Shown: positions 46,909-55,206, numbered from the stretch's first letter. The stretch: DNA of 64,000 nt from DASXMT01 sp963781305 (GCA_963781305.1 CAWAFL010000001.1:1240001-1304000); one strand, 5' to 3'. The notes: generated by a model from the sequence alone, not told the origin. Program-made: numbers and translations.

Positions 46909-47307
46909 GACGTTGGTTGCCTTCGCTACTGCGTCTGCCATAACACCGGGGACAAGCCCCATGTCGTCAGCCGCCTCTCGGCTGATGAGGGCTACAACTC
47001 GGAACGGACCCGCCTGCAACTCGACCTGTGCCATGACCTTATCCTTCACGACCCTGGTCACGATCCCAGAGAAGTGATTGCGAGCCGAATTGCGTTCGGC
47101 GATTTGTGGTTCGCGGCCCCGATGGAGGCTCTCCGCGAAGCGGGCCAACCGCACGCCCTCAATCCGACGCCGACCTGAAGGTGTCCGCGAGGCATCGAGG
47201 TCTCCGCGGTCGATCCAGCGTCGGACAGTGTCGGGGCTCACGCCCAAGATTCCGGCTACTTCTCCGACGCCGTAGTCCACCTCCGACTCCTTCCCTAAAT
47301 CCAGCAT
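46894..47307 (-). CDS. MerR-type HTH plus Mop/TOBE domain protein, likely molybdate-responsive regulator
   Basis: A 137-residue protein. Residues 12-60 form a MerR/excisionase-type winged HTH (GVGEVAGILGVSPDTVRRWI and SGRRRIEGVRLARFA). Residues 73-137 form a Mop/TOBE domain (SARNHFSGIVTRVVKDKVMA, GPFRVVALISREAADDMGLV) that binds molybdate or tungstate in ModE, ModC and molbindins. It is divergent from modABC, with 221 bp between, and would act as a local molybdate sensor. It differs from the classical ModE architecture. Confidence 0.88.
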   Translation of the reverse strand: MLDLGKESEVDYGVGEVAGILGVSPDTVRRWIDRGDLDASRTPSGRRRIEGVRLARFAESLHRGREPQIAERNSARNHFSGIVTRVVKDKVMAQVELQAGPFRVVALISREAADDMGLVPGVMADAVAKATNVSIQL

Positions 47308-47528
47308 TCACAGCAGATTGTAAGGATATTATTAGGTTATCTAGGAATGCTTGGCCCAACGCCTCGCAAACATCTCATCAACTGGGTAATCTTTCTCCGT
47401 TCGATGAAGGATTGCCGGGTCCAAGGCAAATGATGCCTGTCGGCTAGCTGAGCGATCGGCACCGTTCTCCCCCGGTGACTCAGTCGCCCGAGCAAAGGTA
47501 GAAAGCACGACCAGAGAGGTGGCCCGCG
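47308..47528. promoter_or_regulatory. Divergent control region between the Mop-type regulator and modABC
   Basis: A 221-bp spacer with an AT-rich patch at 47315-47350, unusual for this GC-rich window. It contains GATATTATTAGGTTATC, with short arms GATA and TATC about 9 bp apart. This is a possible operator for the adjacent regulator. The two transcripts must start here. Confidence 0.4.
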
Positions 47529-48347
47529 ATGACCAGATCACCGCACCGTGTCCGGCGGGGCATCATCACCGCAGCCGCGCTGGTCGTCGTCGCGGTGGCG
47601 GCCGCCGCCTGTAGCAGCAGCCCGTCGAGCACTCCAACGACGACCCCGGCGCCCAAGGTCTCGCTCAGCGGTACGATCACCGTGTCGGCAGCGTCGTCGC
47701 TCATGGCGGTCTTCGGGCAGCTCGGCACCAAGTTCGAAGCGGCCCATCCGGGAACGACCATCTCGTTCAACTTCGGGTCTTCGGGTGCTCTCGCCACCCA
47801 GATCACGTCGGGCGCGCCGGCCGACGTGTTCGCGTCCGCTTCCCCTGGCGACATGGCAACCGTGCAACAGGCCGGCGACATCACGGGTAAGTCGGTGATC
47901 TTCACCCGGAACAGCCTGGAGATTGTGGCCAAGCCCGGGAACCCGCTCGGCATCAAGTCCCTCGCCGACATCACCAAGGCCAACCCGGTGTCGCTCTGCG
48001 TGACCACCGCTCCTTGTGGCTCGACCGCCGAGGAGGCGTTGCACAAGGCTGACGTGACCATCCCCTCCTCGCAGGTGACGCTGGGCCAGAACGTGGACGC
48101 CACCTTCGCTGCGGTCACCACCGGTGACGCTCTCGCCGGCATCGTGTACGTGACCAACGCCAAGACGTGTGGCAGCCAATGCGTCAGTGTCCCGATCTCG
48201 ACCTCGGACAATGTGAGCACTAGCTACCCCATCGCGGTCGTGAAGGGAACGAAGAACGACAGCCTGGCGAAGGCGTGGATCTCCTACGTACTCGGCCCGA
48301 CCGGGCAATCGGCGCTCCGAGAGGCCAGTTTCCTCCCCGCCCACTAG
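47529..48347 (+). CDS. modA: Molybdate ABC transporter substrate-binding lipoprotein
   Basis: A 272-residue lipoprotein: signal region RRGIITAAALVVVAVAAAAC with the lipobox Cys at 28, then a Ser/Thr/Pro linker. The mature part shows ITVSAASSLMAVFGQLG and FNFGSSGALATQITSGAPAD, the classical ModA motifs in which SAASSL and SSG bind the oxyanion. C-terminal KAWISYVLGPTGQSAL is also typical. It delivers molybdate (or tungstate) to ModBC. First gene of the modABC operon, 12 bp before modB. Confidence 0.93.
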   Translation: MTRSPHRVRRGIITAAALVVVAVAAAACSSSPSSTPTTTPAPKVSLSGTITVSAASSLMAVFGQLGTKFEAAHPGTTISFNFGSSGALATQITSGAPADVFASASPGDMATVQQAGDITGKSVIFTRNSLEIVAKPGNPLGIKSLADITKANPVSLCVTTAPCGSTAEEALHKADVTIPSSQVTLGQNVDATFAAVTTGDALAGIVYVTNAKTCGSQCVSVPISTSDNVSTSYPIAVVKGTKNDSLAKAWISYVLGPTGQSALREASFLPAH

Positions 48348-48359
48348 AGTTGCATCGCC

Positions 48360-49163
48360 GTGAGGACTCCCACGAGGGCACGCCGCCCATCGGTGTTCGT
48401 CGTGACTCTGGCCACCGTGACCGTCGGCTTCCTGGCCATCCCACTCGTGGGACTGCTCTCGAAGGTGTCGTGGTCGACCTTGTGGTCGGACTTGACGACA
48501 CCCGTGGCGCTCGACGCGCTCAAGCTGTCGCTGATCTGCTCGCTGTGGGCCACCGGGCTGTCGCTTATCTTCGGCCTCCCCCTGGCCTGGGTCCTGGCCA
48601 GGGTCCAGTTCCCCGGACGGAGCCTGGTCCGGGCGCTCACAGTCCTTCCGATGGTCCTCCCGCCCGTCGTCGGCGGGGTGGCCCTCCTGCTCGCATTCGG
48701 CCGCGACGGCGTCTTCGGCCGATACCTCTTCGACTGGTTCGGCGTGCAACTGACCTTCAGCACGGCGGGCGCCGTGCTCGCCGAGACCTTCGTGGCCATG
48801 CCCTTCCTCATCATCACCGTGGAGGCAGCGCTACGGACCATGGACCAGCGATACGAGGAGGCCGCGGCCAACCTGGGTGCTGGTCGGTGGACCACGTTCC
48901 GGCGGGTCACCCTCCCGATGATCTCGTCGTCTCTGATCGCCGGGGCGGCGCTCACCTGGGCACGCGCTCTCGGGGAGTTCGGGGCCACCATCACCTTCGC
49001 CGGTGACATCCAAGGGCGAACGCAGACCCTGCCGCTGGCCGTGTACCTGGCCCTCGAGAGCAATGAACAGGTGGCAATCGCCCTGTCCCTGGCTCTGTTG
49101 GTCGTCTCGATCGTCGTCCTCGTAGCGCTGCGTGGTCGCTGGCTCGGTGCCGTTAGTTCGTGA
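48360..49163 (+). CDS. modB: Molybdate ABC transporter permease
   Basis: A 267-residue permease with a GTG start 12 bp after modA. Five or more hydrophobic segments are seen (VFVVTLATVTVGFLAIPLVG, LSLICSLWATGLSLIFGLPL, VVGGVALLLAFGRDGVFGRY and others). The EAA loop reads EEAAANLGAGRWTTFRRVTL followed by ARALGEFGATITFAGD, a hallmark of ModB. It carries molybdate through the inner membrane with ModC as its ATPase. The stop overlaps the modC GTG start. Confidence 0.92.
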   Translation: MRTPTRARRPSVFVVTLATVTVGFLAIPLVGLLSKVSWSTLWSDLTTPVALDALKLSLICSLWATGLSLIFGLPLAWVLARVQFPGRSLVRALTVLPMVLPPVVGGVALLLAFGRDGVFGRYLFDWFGVQLTFSTAGAVLAETFVAMPFLIITVEAALRTMDQRYEEAAANLGAGRWTTFRRVTLPMISSSLIAGAALTWARALGEFGATITFAGDIQGRTQTLPLAVYLALESNEQVAIALSLALLVVSIVVLVALRGRWLGAVSS

Positions 49164-50227
49164 GCCTGCACGCTGATGTCCATGTGACCTTCGGCGCGTT
49201 CGAGGAGCGGGTCCACCTCGATGTGGCAGACGGCGAAGTCGTCGCCGTGCTCGGTCCCAACGGCAGTGGCAAGTCAACGCTGCTCCGCGCTCTTGCCGGT
49301 ATCGAGCCGATCGTTCGCGGGCGAATCGAGCTCGACGGCGTCGTCCTCGACGATCCGGCGGCCAAGGTATTGGTGCCGGCGGAGCGTCGACCGTGCGGCA
49401 TGGTGTTTCAGGACTACCTGCTCTTTCCACACCTGACGGCGACGGCGAACGTTGCCTTCGGGCTGCGGAGCCGTGGGACTGCCAAAGCGGAGGCCAATCG
49501 TCAGGCGCTCCAGTGGCTGGCGCGGATGGGATTAGCTGACCTGTCGGAGTCCAAACCGGCGCAGCTCTCTGGTGGACAGGCCCAGCGGGTGGCCCTCGCC
49601 CGAGCCCTGGCGACACGCCCGAGGCTCCTACTGCTCGACGAGCCCATGGCCGCACTCGATGTGGCGGCGCGCGGGTCGGTCCGCCACCAGCTCCGACAAC
49701 AACTCTCGGAGTTTGAGGGCACGTGTGTACTCGTCACGCACGACCCGTTGGACGCTGCTGCCATCGCCGATCGGCTGGTGATCATCGAGGCCGGTCTCGT
49801 GGTGCAGCAGGGCACCCTCAAGGAGGTGACGACCCGACCCCGCACGAGCTACGTCGCAGAACTCATGGGAGTCAATCTCATCCGGGGACTCGCCACGGGA
49901 ACGCAACTCGTCGTGGACAACGGGGTGACCCTCGTCATGGCAGAGCCGACCGAGGGGTCGATGCTGGCGGTCATCGCCCCGCGGGATGTCGCCCTCTACC
50001 TCCAAGAGCCATCGGGAAGTCCACGCAATGCTTGGCGGACGCGGGTAGCCGAGGTGCACCTGATGGGAGACCGGGCCAGGGTCTTGCTCGACGAGCCGCT
50101 CCACGTCGCCGCCGAGATCACCACCGTGGCCCTGGCCGACCTAGGCCTGACCGAGGGGATATCCGTGTGGGCATCGGTGAAGGCCACGCAGATCGACGTC
50201 TATCCAGCGAGTAGTCGACCGGTCTGA
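49160..50227 (+). CDS. modC: Molybdate ABC transporter ATP-binding protein
   Basis: A 355-residue ATPase beginning with GTG overlapping the modB stop. Walker A GPNGSGKST lies near residues 33-41, the signature LSGGQAQRVALARALA near 137-152, and Walker B RLLLLDEPMAALD near 155-167. From about 290 the C-terminus resembles the TOBE/Mop domain that binds molybdate in ModC (AWRTRVAEVHLMGDRARVLL). All nucleotide-binding motifs are intact, so the transporter should be functional. Confidence 0.92.
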   Translation: MSLHADVHVTFGAFEERVHLDVADGEVVAVLGPNGSGKSTLLRALAGIEPIVRGRIELDGVVLDDPAAKVLVPAERRPCGMVFQDYLLFPHLTATANVAFGLRSRGTAKAEANRQALQWLARMGLADLSESKPAQLSGGQAQRVALARALATRPRLLLLDEPMAALDVAARGSVRHQLRQQLSEFEGTCVLVTHDPLDAAAIADRLVIIEAGLVVQQGTLKEVTTRPRTSYVAELMGVNLIRGLATGTQLVVDNGVTLVMAEPTEGSMLAVIAPRDVALYLQEPSGSPRNAWRTRVAEVHLMGDRARVLLDEPLHVAAEITTVALADLGLTEGISVWASVKATQIDVYPASSRPV

Positions 50228-50235
50228 CACCTCCC

Positions 50236-50630
50236 GCCACCTCTTTGCCCCTTCCCCAAGGCCCTCTCTCCCTCGTCCCCGTGCCCCTCTCCTCCCCGCT
50301 CAGGCACTGCCGAGGGCACTGTGTGATGTCGCGAGGGGATAGGTGATGGGGCCGCTCTAAACGTCCCTCTTCGAGATCGAGGTTCGAATCATGCCGACCA
50401 CACGGTCGTTCGACGGGAGGGGAGAGAGGGGCCCAGACAGCAAGACGGCCCCAAAACCGCCGCGCACCCGAGCACCCAGGCACGACGGCACCCGGCACCG
50501 GGACGCCGAGCGGGAGCGCCGCCACGGCACCGGGACCCCACCGGAAACGGGGAGGGGGGCCGAGGGGCGAGGGGAGGAGGGGCCTCGGGGGCGGGTTGGA
50601 AAGTGCCGCGAGGGGAGCTGACAGACCGGG
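50236..50630. repeat. GC-rich repeat R2, two copies facing each other
   Basis: 50236-50300 carries CTTTGCCCCTTCCCCAAGGC in the plus orientation and 50395-50622 the same family in reverse (GGGAAAGTGCCGCGAGG-like end, CCCCAAAACCGCCGCGCACC inside). Both match 62205-62440. The sequence is close to 80% GC with long G- and C-runs and has no coding features. The pair could form a large cruciform or hairpin. Confidence 0.55.
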
Positions 50631-50712
50631 CCCACATCGATCTGGGATCGGCGGCGGGACCGACACCTTCGCAGGATTGCTGGAGGCCCAAGCTAGCTTC
50701 GACCGCCCCCCG

Positions 50713-51513
50713 CTAGCGGAAGTATCCGGTCGTTAGGTCGTGGATGACTGCGTCTAGCGGGGACCCACTCACGGTGAGGGCTCCTTGCCACGGCGTCGCC
50801 AGAGCAAAGATGAGGGCCAAGCTCAGTGCGACGATGATTGCGAGACTGGTCCCAACCGCTGCTGGTCTGAGACCGGCACGGATGCCGATCACGCTGATGT
50901 TCACGATCAGTGCCAGCCCGGTGACGAGCACGGTTATGGCGTAGAACTCGGGGAGCCCTCGGGCGGCTGCGGCGAGTCGTTGTCGGCGGTCACTGCTGAG
51001 CGCATCGAGGGAGGAGAGAAGCTCATTGCTCGATGATGTGGGAAGACCGCGGATGGCCGCCTGAGTCCTGACGTTGCGCTCCAACGTAGAGAGCGCCTGC
51101 TCGGTGGCAGGATCGTCCCCGGTGGCAGCAGCGCTGCTGTGCCATTCATGGGCCCGAGTTGCCTCAAGGTAATTGCGCAGTGCTGACTGGATCGGGGCTG
51201 AGGCAACACCCGGAGCAGTTGAGGCCCACGCTAGGACCGATGCTTGTGCTGCCTCTGCGCTCACGGTGTTTTGCGCCGAAGCCAACGCGGTGGCTTCGTT
51301 GGAAACTGTCAGCGCGATCAAGAGTGCAAAGGTCGCCGCGAATGCCGTCATAAGGGCAGTCGCGATGGAACACGCCGCCTCACGCTCCCCCAGCGGGATC
51401 AAGGCCAGGGCGAGAAGCCGGGCAACGAAGCCGACCAGAAGCGCCACGGGAACGAACAGAACGACCAGTGCCCAGGCTGGTTGGGCACTTAGCCATGAGA
51501 CCACGTCGCACAA
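50713..51513 (-). CDS. DUF4239 membrane protein (bestrophin-like)
   Basis: A 266-residue protein with hydrophobic segments at residues 12-38 (PAWALVVLFVPVALLVGFVA) and 50-68 (TALMTAFAATFALLIALTVS), and two at the C-terminus (YAITVLVTGLALIVNISVIG, GTSLAIIVALSLALIFALAT). The four-span layout with a helical middle (ERNVRTQAAIRGLPTSSSNE) matches DUF4239, sometimes called bestrophin-like. Function not established. It is monocistronic and lies between repeats R2 and R1. Confidence 0.8.
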   Translation of the reverse strand: MCDVVSWLSAQPAWALVVLFVPVALLVGFVARLLALALIPLGEREAACSIATALMTAFAATFALLIALTVSNEATALASAQNTVSAEAAQASVLAWASTAPGVASAPIQSALRNYLEATRAHEWHSSAAATGDDPATEQALSTLERNVRTQAAIRGLPTSSSNELLSSLDALSSDRRQRLAAAARGLPEFYAITVLVTGLALIVNISVIGIRAGLRPAAVGTSLAIIVALSLALIFALATPWQGALTVSGSPLDAVIHDLTTGYFR

Positions 51514-51580
51514 CTCTAGATTGCCGACGAACTGTCAGCCAGCCATCAGTCTGCGACCAAGGTCCGCGGGTGGAGGGGAG

Positions 51581-51650
51581 TTGTCAGATCTGCACCGTAG
51601 GGTCTGCCGGGTGGAGCTAGCGCCTGGGTTCATGGTCGGAGAGCGGTTGC
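51581..51650 (+). repeat. Dispersed repeat R1, copy G (fragment)
   Basis: On the plus strand it reads ELSDLHRRVCRVELAPGFMV, the N-terminal end of the R1 peptide and the segment just before it. The rest is missing. It adjoins repeat R3 copy 2, as copy F adjoins copy 1. Confidence 0.55.
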
Positions 51651-51669
51651 CGTTGGGAGATGATGATCG

Positions 51670-52010
51670 ACTCCGACGCCACTGATCTGGCGGCCGAGGA
51701 CGCAGGACCGTCGGAGAAGTTGGCACGTAGTGGACTCGTGCGACGGCCACGTCGATGACCATCTGGTTGGGGCTGAAGCGGGTCTAACCCCTGCGCTTTT
51801 GCGAGCGTGGAAGGTGCGCACGGGGGTCCAACCTTTACCAAGATGAGCAAAGCCGACGCCATCGGCCACGCTGACCATCATGTGGCTCCAGTTCGGCGCG
51901 TCCGGGGGATCGGGGTGCAGGCAATCTGACCACGTGGCACCTCCAATTCACCCAGGCAGACAGGACACCGCTTGTCCTCGGGAAGCTCAACGGATGTTCG
52001 GAAGCGAGAA
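51670..52010 (-). repeat. Repeat R3, copy 2
   Basis: About 340 bp nearly identical to 42660-43005. Minus-strand GTG at 52027 opens VPGPESSRFRTSVELPEDKR, then CPVCLGELEVPRGQIACTPI before a one-base insertion (GGGGG near 51907) shifts the frame. It lies about 110 bp beyond the 3' end of the small secreted protein gene. Confidence 0.8.
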
Positions 52011-52117
52011 GACTCAGGCCCAGGCACCGGGAACGAGCGTAGCGCCCGATTATTGGAGGTTCATCGGGCAGGGATGGGGGACCCTCCCCCGCTACCTGGG
52101 TCCAGAGCAGCGCCGTC

Positions 52118-52507
52118 TCAGCAGCCAGGCGTCGGAATGGTGAGGTTGATCGTCTGCTGCTGGCCGTAGTTGTTCACGACATGGAAGGTCAGTTTGGCCT
52201 GAGCCGACGTTGGGACGTCAGGCAGCTGCTCGACGCTCGTCACCGTGGCACCGGGATGCACGCCGTGGGCCGCATTGGCCGGCCCGACGCTCGAGGGCGA
52301 GCTGGCAGGCGTCGACGTGAACGTGAACGCCTCATAGCTGCCGATCGGTCCGATCGAACGCGCCGACCAGGTGACGGTACATCCAAGATGGCTCCCCGTG
52401 ACTAGTGCGAGGGCGGGTGTCGCTGGGGAGGCGACGCCAGCAAATCCCACGAGTCCCGCCAGACCGAACGCCCCCGACGCTGCCACTACTGCAAGTTGCT
52501 TTTTCAC
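52118..52507 (-). CDS. Small secreted protein consisting of the shared C-terminal surface domain
   Basis: 129 residues: signal peptide KKQLAVVAASGAFGLAGLVG with cleavage near ALA, then only the domain seen at the C-terminus of the proteins at 43075 and 62734 (LGCTVTWSARSIGPIGSYEA, VVNNYGQQQTINLTIPTPGC). It shows that this domain can stand alone. A loop (PDVPTSAQAKLTFHV) differs from the larger proteins. Two Cys, one near the start and one as the final residue, could form a disulphide. Confidence 0.8.
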   Translation of the reverse strand: MKKQLAVVAASGAFGLAGLVGFAGVASPATPALALVTGSHLGCTVTWSARSIGPIGSYEAFTFTSTPASSPSSVGPANAAHGVHPGATVTSVEQLPDVPTSAQAKLTFHVVNNYGQQQTINLTIPTPGC

Positions 52508-52815
52508 TTTGCTCCCTCAGTTGGGTTGGACGTTGGGTGTAGTGCCAGATCACCCGCCGCATTTTCCTCTCCACGCTCAGTGGTTTCTGAGGAGCGTAAC
52601 AACAAGTCCTCTGCCCTAGGAGAACCTGACCGACCCGTCGCCTCAACTAGCGGCAGGCCCCCGGTTTCGGCCTGGGGCTTTTCCGCGTCTCGGAATTACC
52701 TCTGAGTGCGACGAATTGGTTGCGGAAAGTGAGCGACTGCACTAAACCTGCTGTTAGGCGGTACCCAAGGAGGGAAAGTCCCTCGGTCAAAGGTGTCGCG
52801 ACGGAGGTCATGCTG
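52508..52815. other. Divergent spacer with one hairpin
   Basis: About 300 bp between the small secreted protein (minus) and the DUF3303-like gene (plus). It contains the hairpin at 52656 and the GGAGG site at 52803. No gene is seen. Confidence 0.45.
52656..52684. terminator. Hairpin with GGTTTCGG core and T tail
   Basis: GGCCCCCGGTTTCGGCC followed by TGGGGCTTTT forms a GC stem with a short loop and four T residues. It is the first of four similar hairpins in 52.6-55.6 kb. Its position, upstream of the DUF3303-like gene, suggests it ends a transcript coming from the left that is not otherwise visible. Confidence 0.5.
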
Positions 52816-53094
52816 ATGCTCTTCCTGACGACGTACCGAACCAAGCCTTTCCTGTCGAAGGACGAACAGAAGGAACTCCTCGACCTATTCGCGAAACATG
52901 GCGCAGCGCCGGGAACGATTGCTCACTATGTGTCTGCGGACAACTCGACAGGTTGGGTGGTCGTCGAGGCGGACGACGCTTCGGGCGGATTCGCAACGGT
53001 CGTTAAGTACGAGCAATACATCGAGTTCACTACCACACCGATCCTCACCATCGACGATGCGTTGCCGGACATGATGGAGGCCGCCGCCGGATAG
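52816..53094 (+). CDS. Small DUF3303-like protein
   Basis: ATG at 52816 is 8 bp after GGAGG; the ATG at 52810 is too close to that site. The 92-residue product reads MLFLTTYRTKPFLSKDEQKE, then GTIAHYVSADNSTGWVVVEA and YEQYIEFTTTPILTIDDALP. This is the pattern of DUF3303 proteins, small alpha-beta folds of unknown function. It is followed by a strong hairpin at 53122. Confidence 0.7.
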   Translation: MLFLTTYRTKPFLSKDEQKELLDLFAKHGAAPGTIAHYVSADNSTGWVVVEADDASGGFATVVKYEQYIEFTTTPILTIDDALPDMMEAAAG

Positions 53095-53121
53095 TCGGCA
53101 AAGGCTTTCCGGCAGGCGCCT

Positions 53122-53145
53122 GGCCCCCGATTTCGGCCGGGGGTC
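53122..53145. terminator. Bidirectional terminator hairpin
   Basis: GGCCCCCGATTTCGGCCGGG continues to GGGTC, forming a stem of about eight GC pairs. It lies between the convergent DUF3303-like gene and the small membrane protein gene. Confidence 0.6.
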
Positions 53146-53167
53146 TGTCGCGTCCCGTGGACCAAAG

Positions 53168-53335
53168 TCAGCCCGTGCGGTGATGTTCGGAACGTTCACG
53201 TGTCGGGAATCGGACGATCTGACCCGGAGGGCGGTGGTTGCCGTGCCGATCTCGAATGGTCACGAAGATCGGCCAGACGACGCCGACGAGGATCGAGGGG
53301 ATAAGGGCGATCAGTAGCCAGGACCACCAGGGCAC
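53168..53335 (-). CDS. Small single-span membrane protein
   Basis: GTG at 53335, preceded by GAGGAAGGGG, encodes about 55 residues: a short N-terminus VPWWSW, one hydrophobic span LLIALIPSILVGVVWPIFV, and a basic tail TIRDRHGNHRPPGQIVRFPT. It has the look of a small membrane protein of the phage or plasmid sort. It converges on the hairpin at 53122. Confidence 0.55.
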   Translation of the reverse strand: MPWWSWLLIALIPSILVGVVWPIFVTIRDRHGNHRPPGQIVRFPTRERSEHHRTG

Positions 53336-53476
53336 ATGCTCCGCCCCTTCCTCTCGCCGCAGCGAGAAGGATATGTCATGGGCTACTTATTCACAATGGA
53401 GAACGGAAGGCGGCGAGGCTCGCAGTTAGGAACGCGGCGTCGTACGTCCCGTACTTTTCACTAGTTGTGGTGGTAA

Positions 53477-53485
53477 CGTCACTTA
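53477..53485. repeat. 9-bp target-site duplication, left copy (right copy 54907-54915)
   Basis: CGTCACTTA flanks the IS256 element on both sides without a mismatch. Confidence 0.9.
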
Positions 53486-54906
53486 GAGAAATAGTCAAGA
53501 CCTGTGGATGAGATTTTGACCGACTACGCGGCGACCTCCTTGTTCTGCTCGTCAGTTCTTTCGACCATCACCCCCTTTTCGAAGTTCACACCGGCACGAA
53601 CCAGGGCGACGAGGTGGGGTGCGTTGACCATTCGCCACCGGGTCTGGGCCGACTCGATCAGCTTGTAGGCCATGGCCAGGCCGGCCGCTCGTGAGCCCGG
53701 GCCCTTGGTCACCTTGGTCCGCAATCGCACGGTTGCGAACGTCGACTCGATCGGGTTCGTGGTCTTCAGGTGGACCCAGTGTTCGGCAGGGAAGTCGAAG
53801 AAGGCGAGCAGCTCCTCGCGGTCCTTCACGATCTTCTCGGTGGCCTTGGGCCATTTGCCCTCGTAGTCCTTCACGAAGCTCGCAAGGGCCTTCTCCGCGT
53901 GCTCTTTGTCCTCGGCGTCACGGACTTCTTTGAGAGCGGCACGGGCAGCCGGCTGGGCCGACTTGGGCAGGGCGTTCATGCAGTTCGCCATCTTGTGGAC
54001 CCAACACCGTTGGTGGACGGTCTCGGGGAAGACGTCGGACAGGGCTCCCCAAAAGCCGAGGGCGCCATCGCCGACGGCCAGAACTGGGGCGGTCATGCCC
54101 CGGCGCTTCAGTCCCCGCAGGACGTCGGCCCAGGACTCGGTCGACTCCCGGTGTCCGTCGGAGATCGAGACCAGCTCTTTGGTCCCGTCTGAGCGCACAC
54201 CCACGATGACCAGGGCGCACAGGCGAGCCTCCTCCAGGCGGACGTTGAAGTGGATGCCGTCGGCGTACACGTACACGTAGTCGACGTCTTTCAGCGACCG
54301 GTGGGCGAACTGGTCCCGTTCCTTTTGCCACTCGGTGGTGAGCCGGGTGACCACCGAGGCGGACAGACCGGCGGCCGAGCCGAAGAACTCCTCCAGGGCG
54401 GGCACGAAATCACCCGAGCTCATCCCGTGGAGGTACATCAGCGGCAGGACCTCGGCCACCTTGGGGGACTTGCGGGCCCACGGCGGCAGGATCGAAGACC
54501 GGAACCGCATCTTCTCCCCAGTTGCCTCGTCCACTCGACGGTCGTCGACCCGTGGCGCCCTGACCTCGATGGGTCCCGCCCCGGTGACGAGCGACCGGGC
54601 AACCGCGTGACCATTACGAACCACCAGGCGGTGGCCCGCCTCATCGCGCTCATCGGACAGGGCTGTCACGTAGGCGTCGACCTCGGCCTCGAGGGCCGCA
54701 GCCAACATGCGCCTCGCACCCTCGGCGACCAGTTCGTCCAGGGTGGTCGACTGCTCCGCGCCCCCGGCCTCATCAACATGTACTCTCAACATTGGCGTTC
54801 CTTCCTCGCCGGCGTTCCACCGCCAGCGTTTCTTCGATTTGGTCAAAGAGGAAGGTACGCCGCGCCCTCGGTCAGGTGGTGCATCCACAAGTTCTGGTTA
54901 TAACTC
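53486..54906 (-). mobile_element. IS256-family insertion sequence with intact target duplication
   Basis: The element of 1421 bp is bounded by CGTCACTTA on both sides. Its ends form imperfect inverted repeats (left GAGAAATAGTCAAGACCTGT, right, read inward, GAGTTATAACCAGAACTTGT, both followed by GGATG). It holds one complete transposase. A perfect duplication and an intact enzyme mean a recent insertion. It entered a noncoding stretch between small genes. Confidence 0.92.
53524..54792 (-). CDS. IS256-family transposase
   Basis: ATG at 54792 has GAGGAAGGAA upstream; the longer frame to 54888 extends past the element's probable promoter. The 422-residue protein has the mutator-type core: DYVYVYADGIHFNVRLEEAR (first Asp), VLAVGDGALGFWGALSDVFP (second Asp), HQRCWVHKMANCMNALPKSA, then NPIESTFATVRLRT containing the likely third acidic residue. 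Nothing is missing. It should be active in cut-and-copy transposition. Confidence 0.93.
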   Translation of the reverse strand: MLRVHVDEAGGAEQSTTLDELVAEGARRMLAAALEAEVDAYVTALSDERDEAGHRLVVRNGHAVARSLVTGAGPIEVRAPRVDDRRVDEATGEKMRFRSSILPPWARKSPKVAEVLPLMYLHGMSSGDFVPALEEFFGSAAGLSASVVTRLTTEWQKERDQFAHRSLKDVDYVYVYADGIHFNVRLEEARLCALVIVGVRSDGTKELVSISDGHRESTESWADVLRGLKRRGMTAPVLAVGDGALGFWGALSDVFPETVHQRCWVHKMANCMNALPKSAQPAARAALKEVRDAEDKEHAEKALASFVKDYEGKWPKATEKIVKDREELLAFFDFPAEHWVHLKTTNPIESTFATVRLRTKVTKGPGSRAAGLAMAYKLIESAQTRWRMVNAPHLVALVRAGVNFEKGVMVERTDEQNKEVAA

Positions 54907-54915
54907 CGTCACTTA

Positions 54916-55206
54916 CTGCTCTGGCCCATCAGCAACGGTCTCGCCACCGTGTGTTCTTGGGCCAGGGCTCTTTTAATGGTGCGTTCACGTCACTAACGAT
55001 GATCTACTAGGGCTTTAAGGTACTCTCGGGCGCAGCCCGTGTGGCGAGAGATGGGTCAGGCGAGACCCCCGCCGGTCAGGGTCCCGGCGGGGGTCTGTCG
55101 CGGACCGGCGAAGCCTGGCATCCGGTCCACCTAGCGGGGTCTTGCCGTCGTCCAGTACCGAACAGTAACTTCAGACACCCATAGTCGGCAGGGAGGGTCA
55201 TCGGCG
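54916..55206. other. Spacer with stem-loops
   Basis: About 290 bp right of the IS256 duplication, with a small stem (CTCTCGGG ... GGCGAGAG near 55022-55050) and the perfect hairpin at 55063. No gene. Confidence 0.45.
55063..55096. terminator. Strong terminator hairpin with 13-bp perfect stem
   Basis: AGACCCCCGCCGG and CCGGCGGGGGTCT pair perfectly around an 8-base loop. It is the strongest hairpin in the window. T residues follow only sparsely (GTCTGTCG). Confidence 0.65.

Noticed and set aside
47538..49655. Long minus-strand frames of up to 403 codons
   Set aside because: These are antisense shadows of modA, modB and modC, whose motifs are unmistakable.
50341..50400. tRNA-like segment (GAGGTTCGAATC with GCCGACCA after it)
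   Set aside because: The T-loop sequence is present, but the T-stem and acceptor stem do not pair and no D or anticodon arm can be drawn.
26840..51650. R1 repeats as a CRISPR array or ordinary tandem repeat
   Set aside because: Copies are 240 bp long, lie kilobases apart and in both orientations, without regular spacers.
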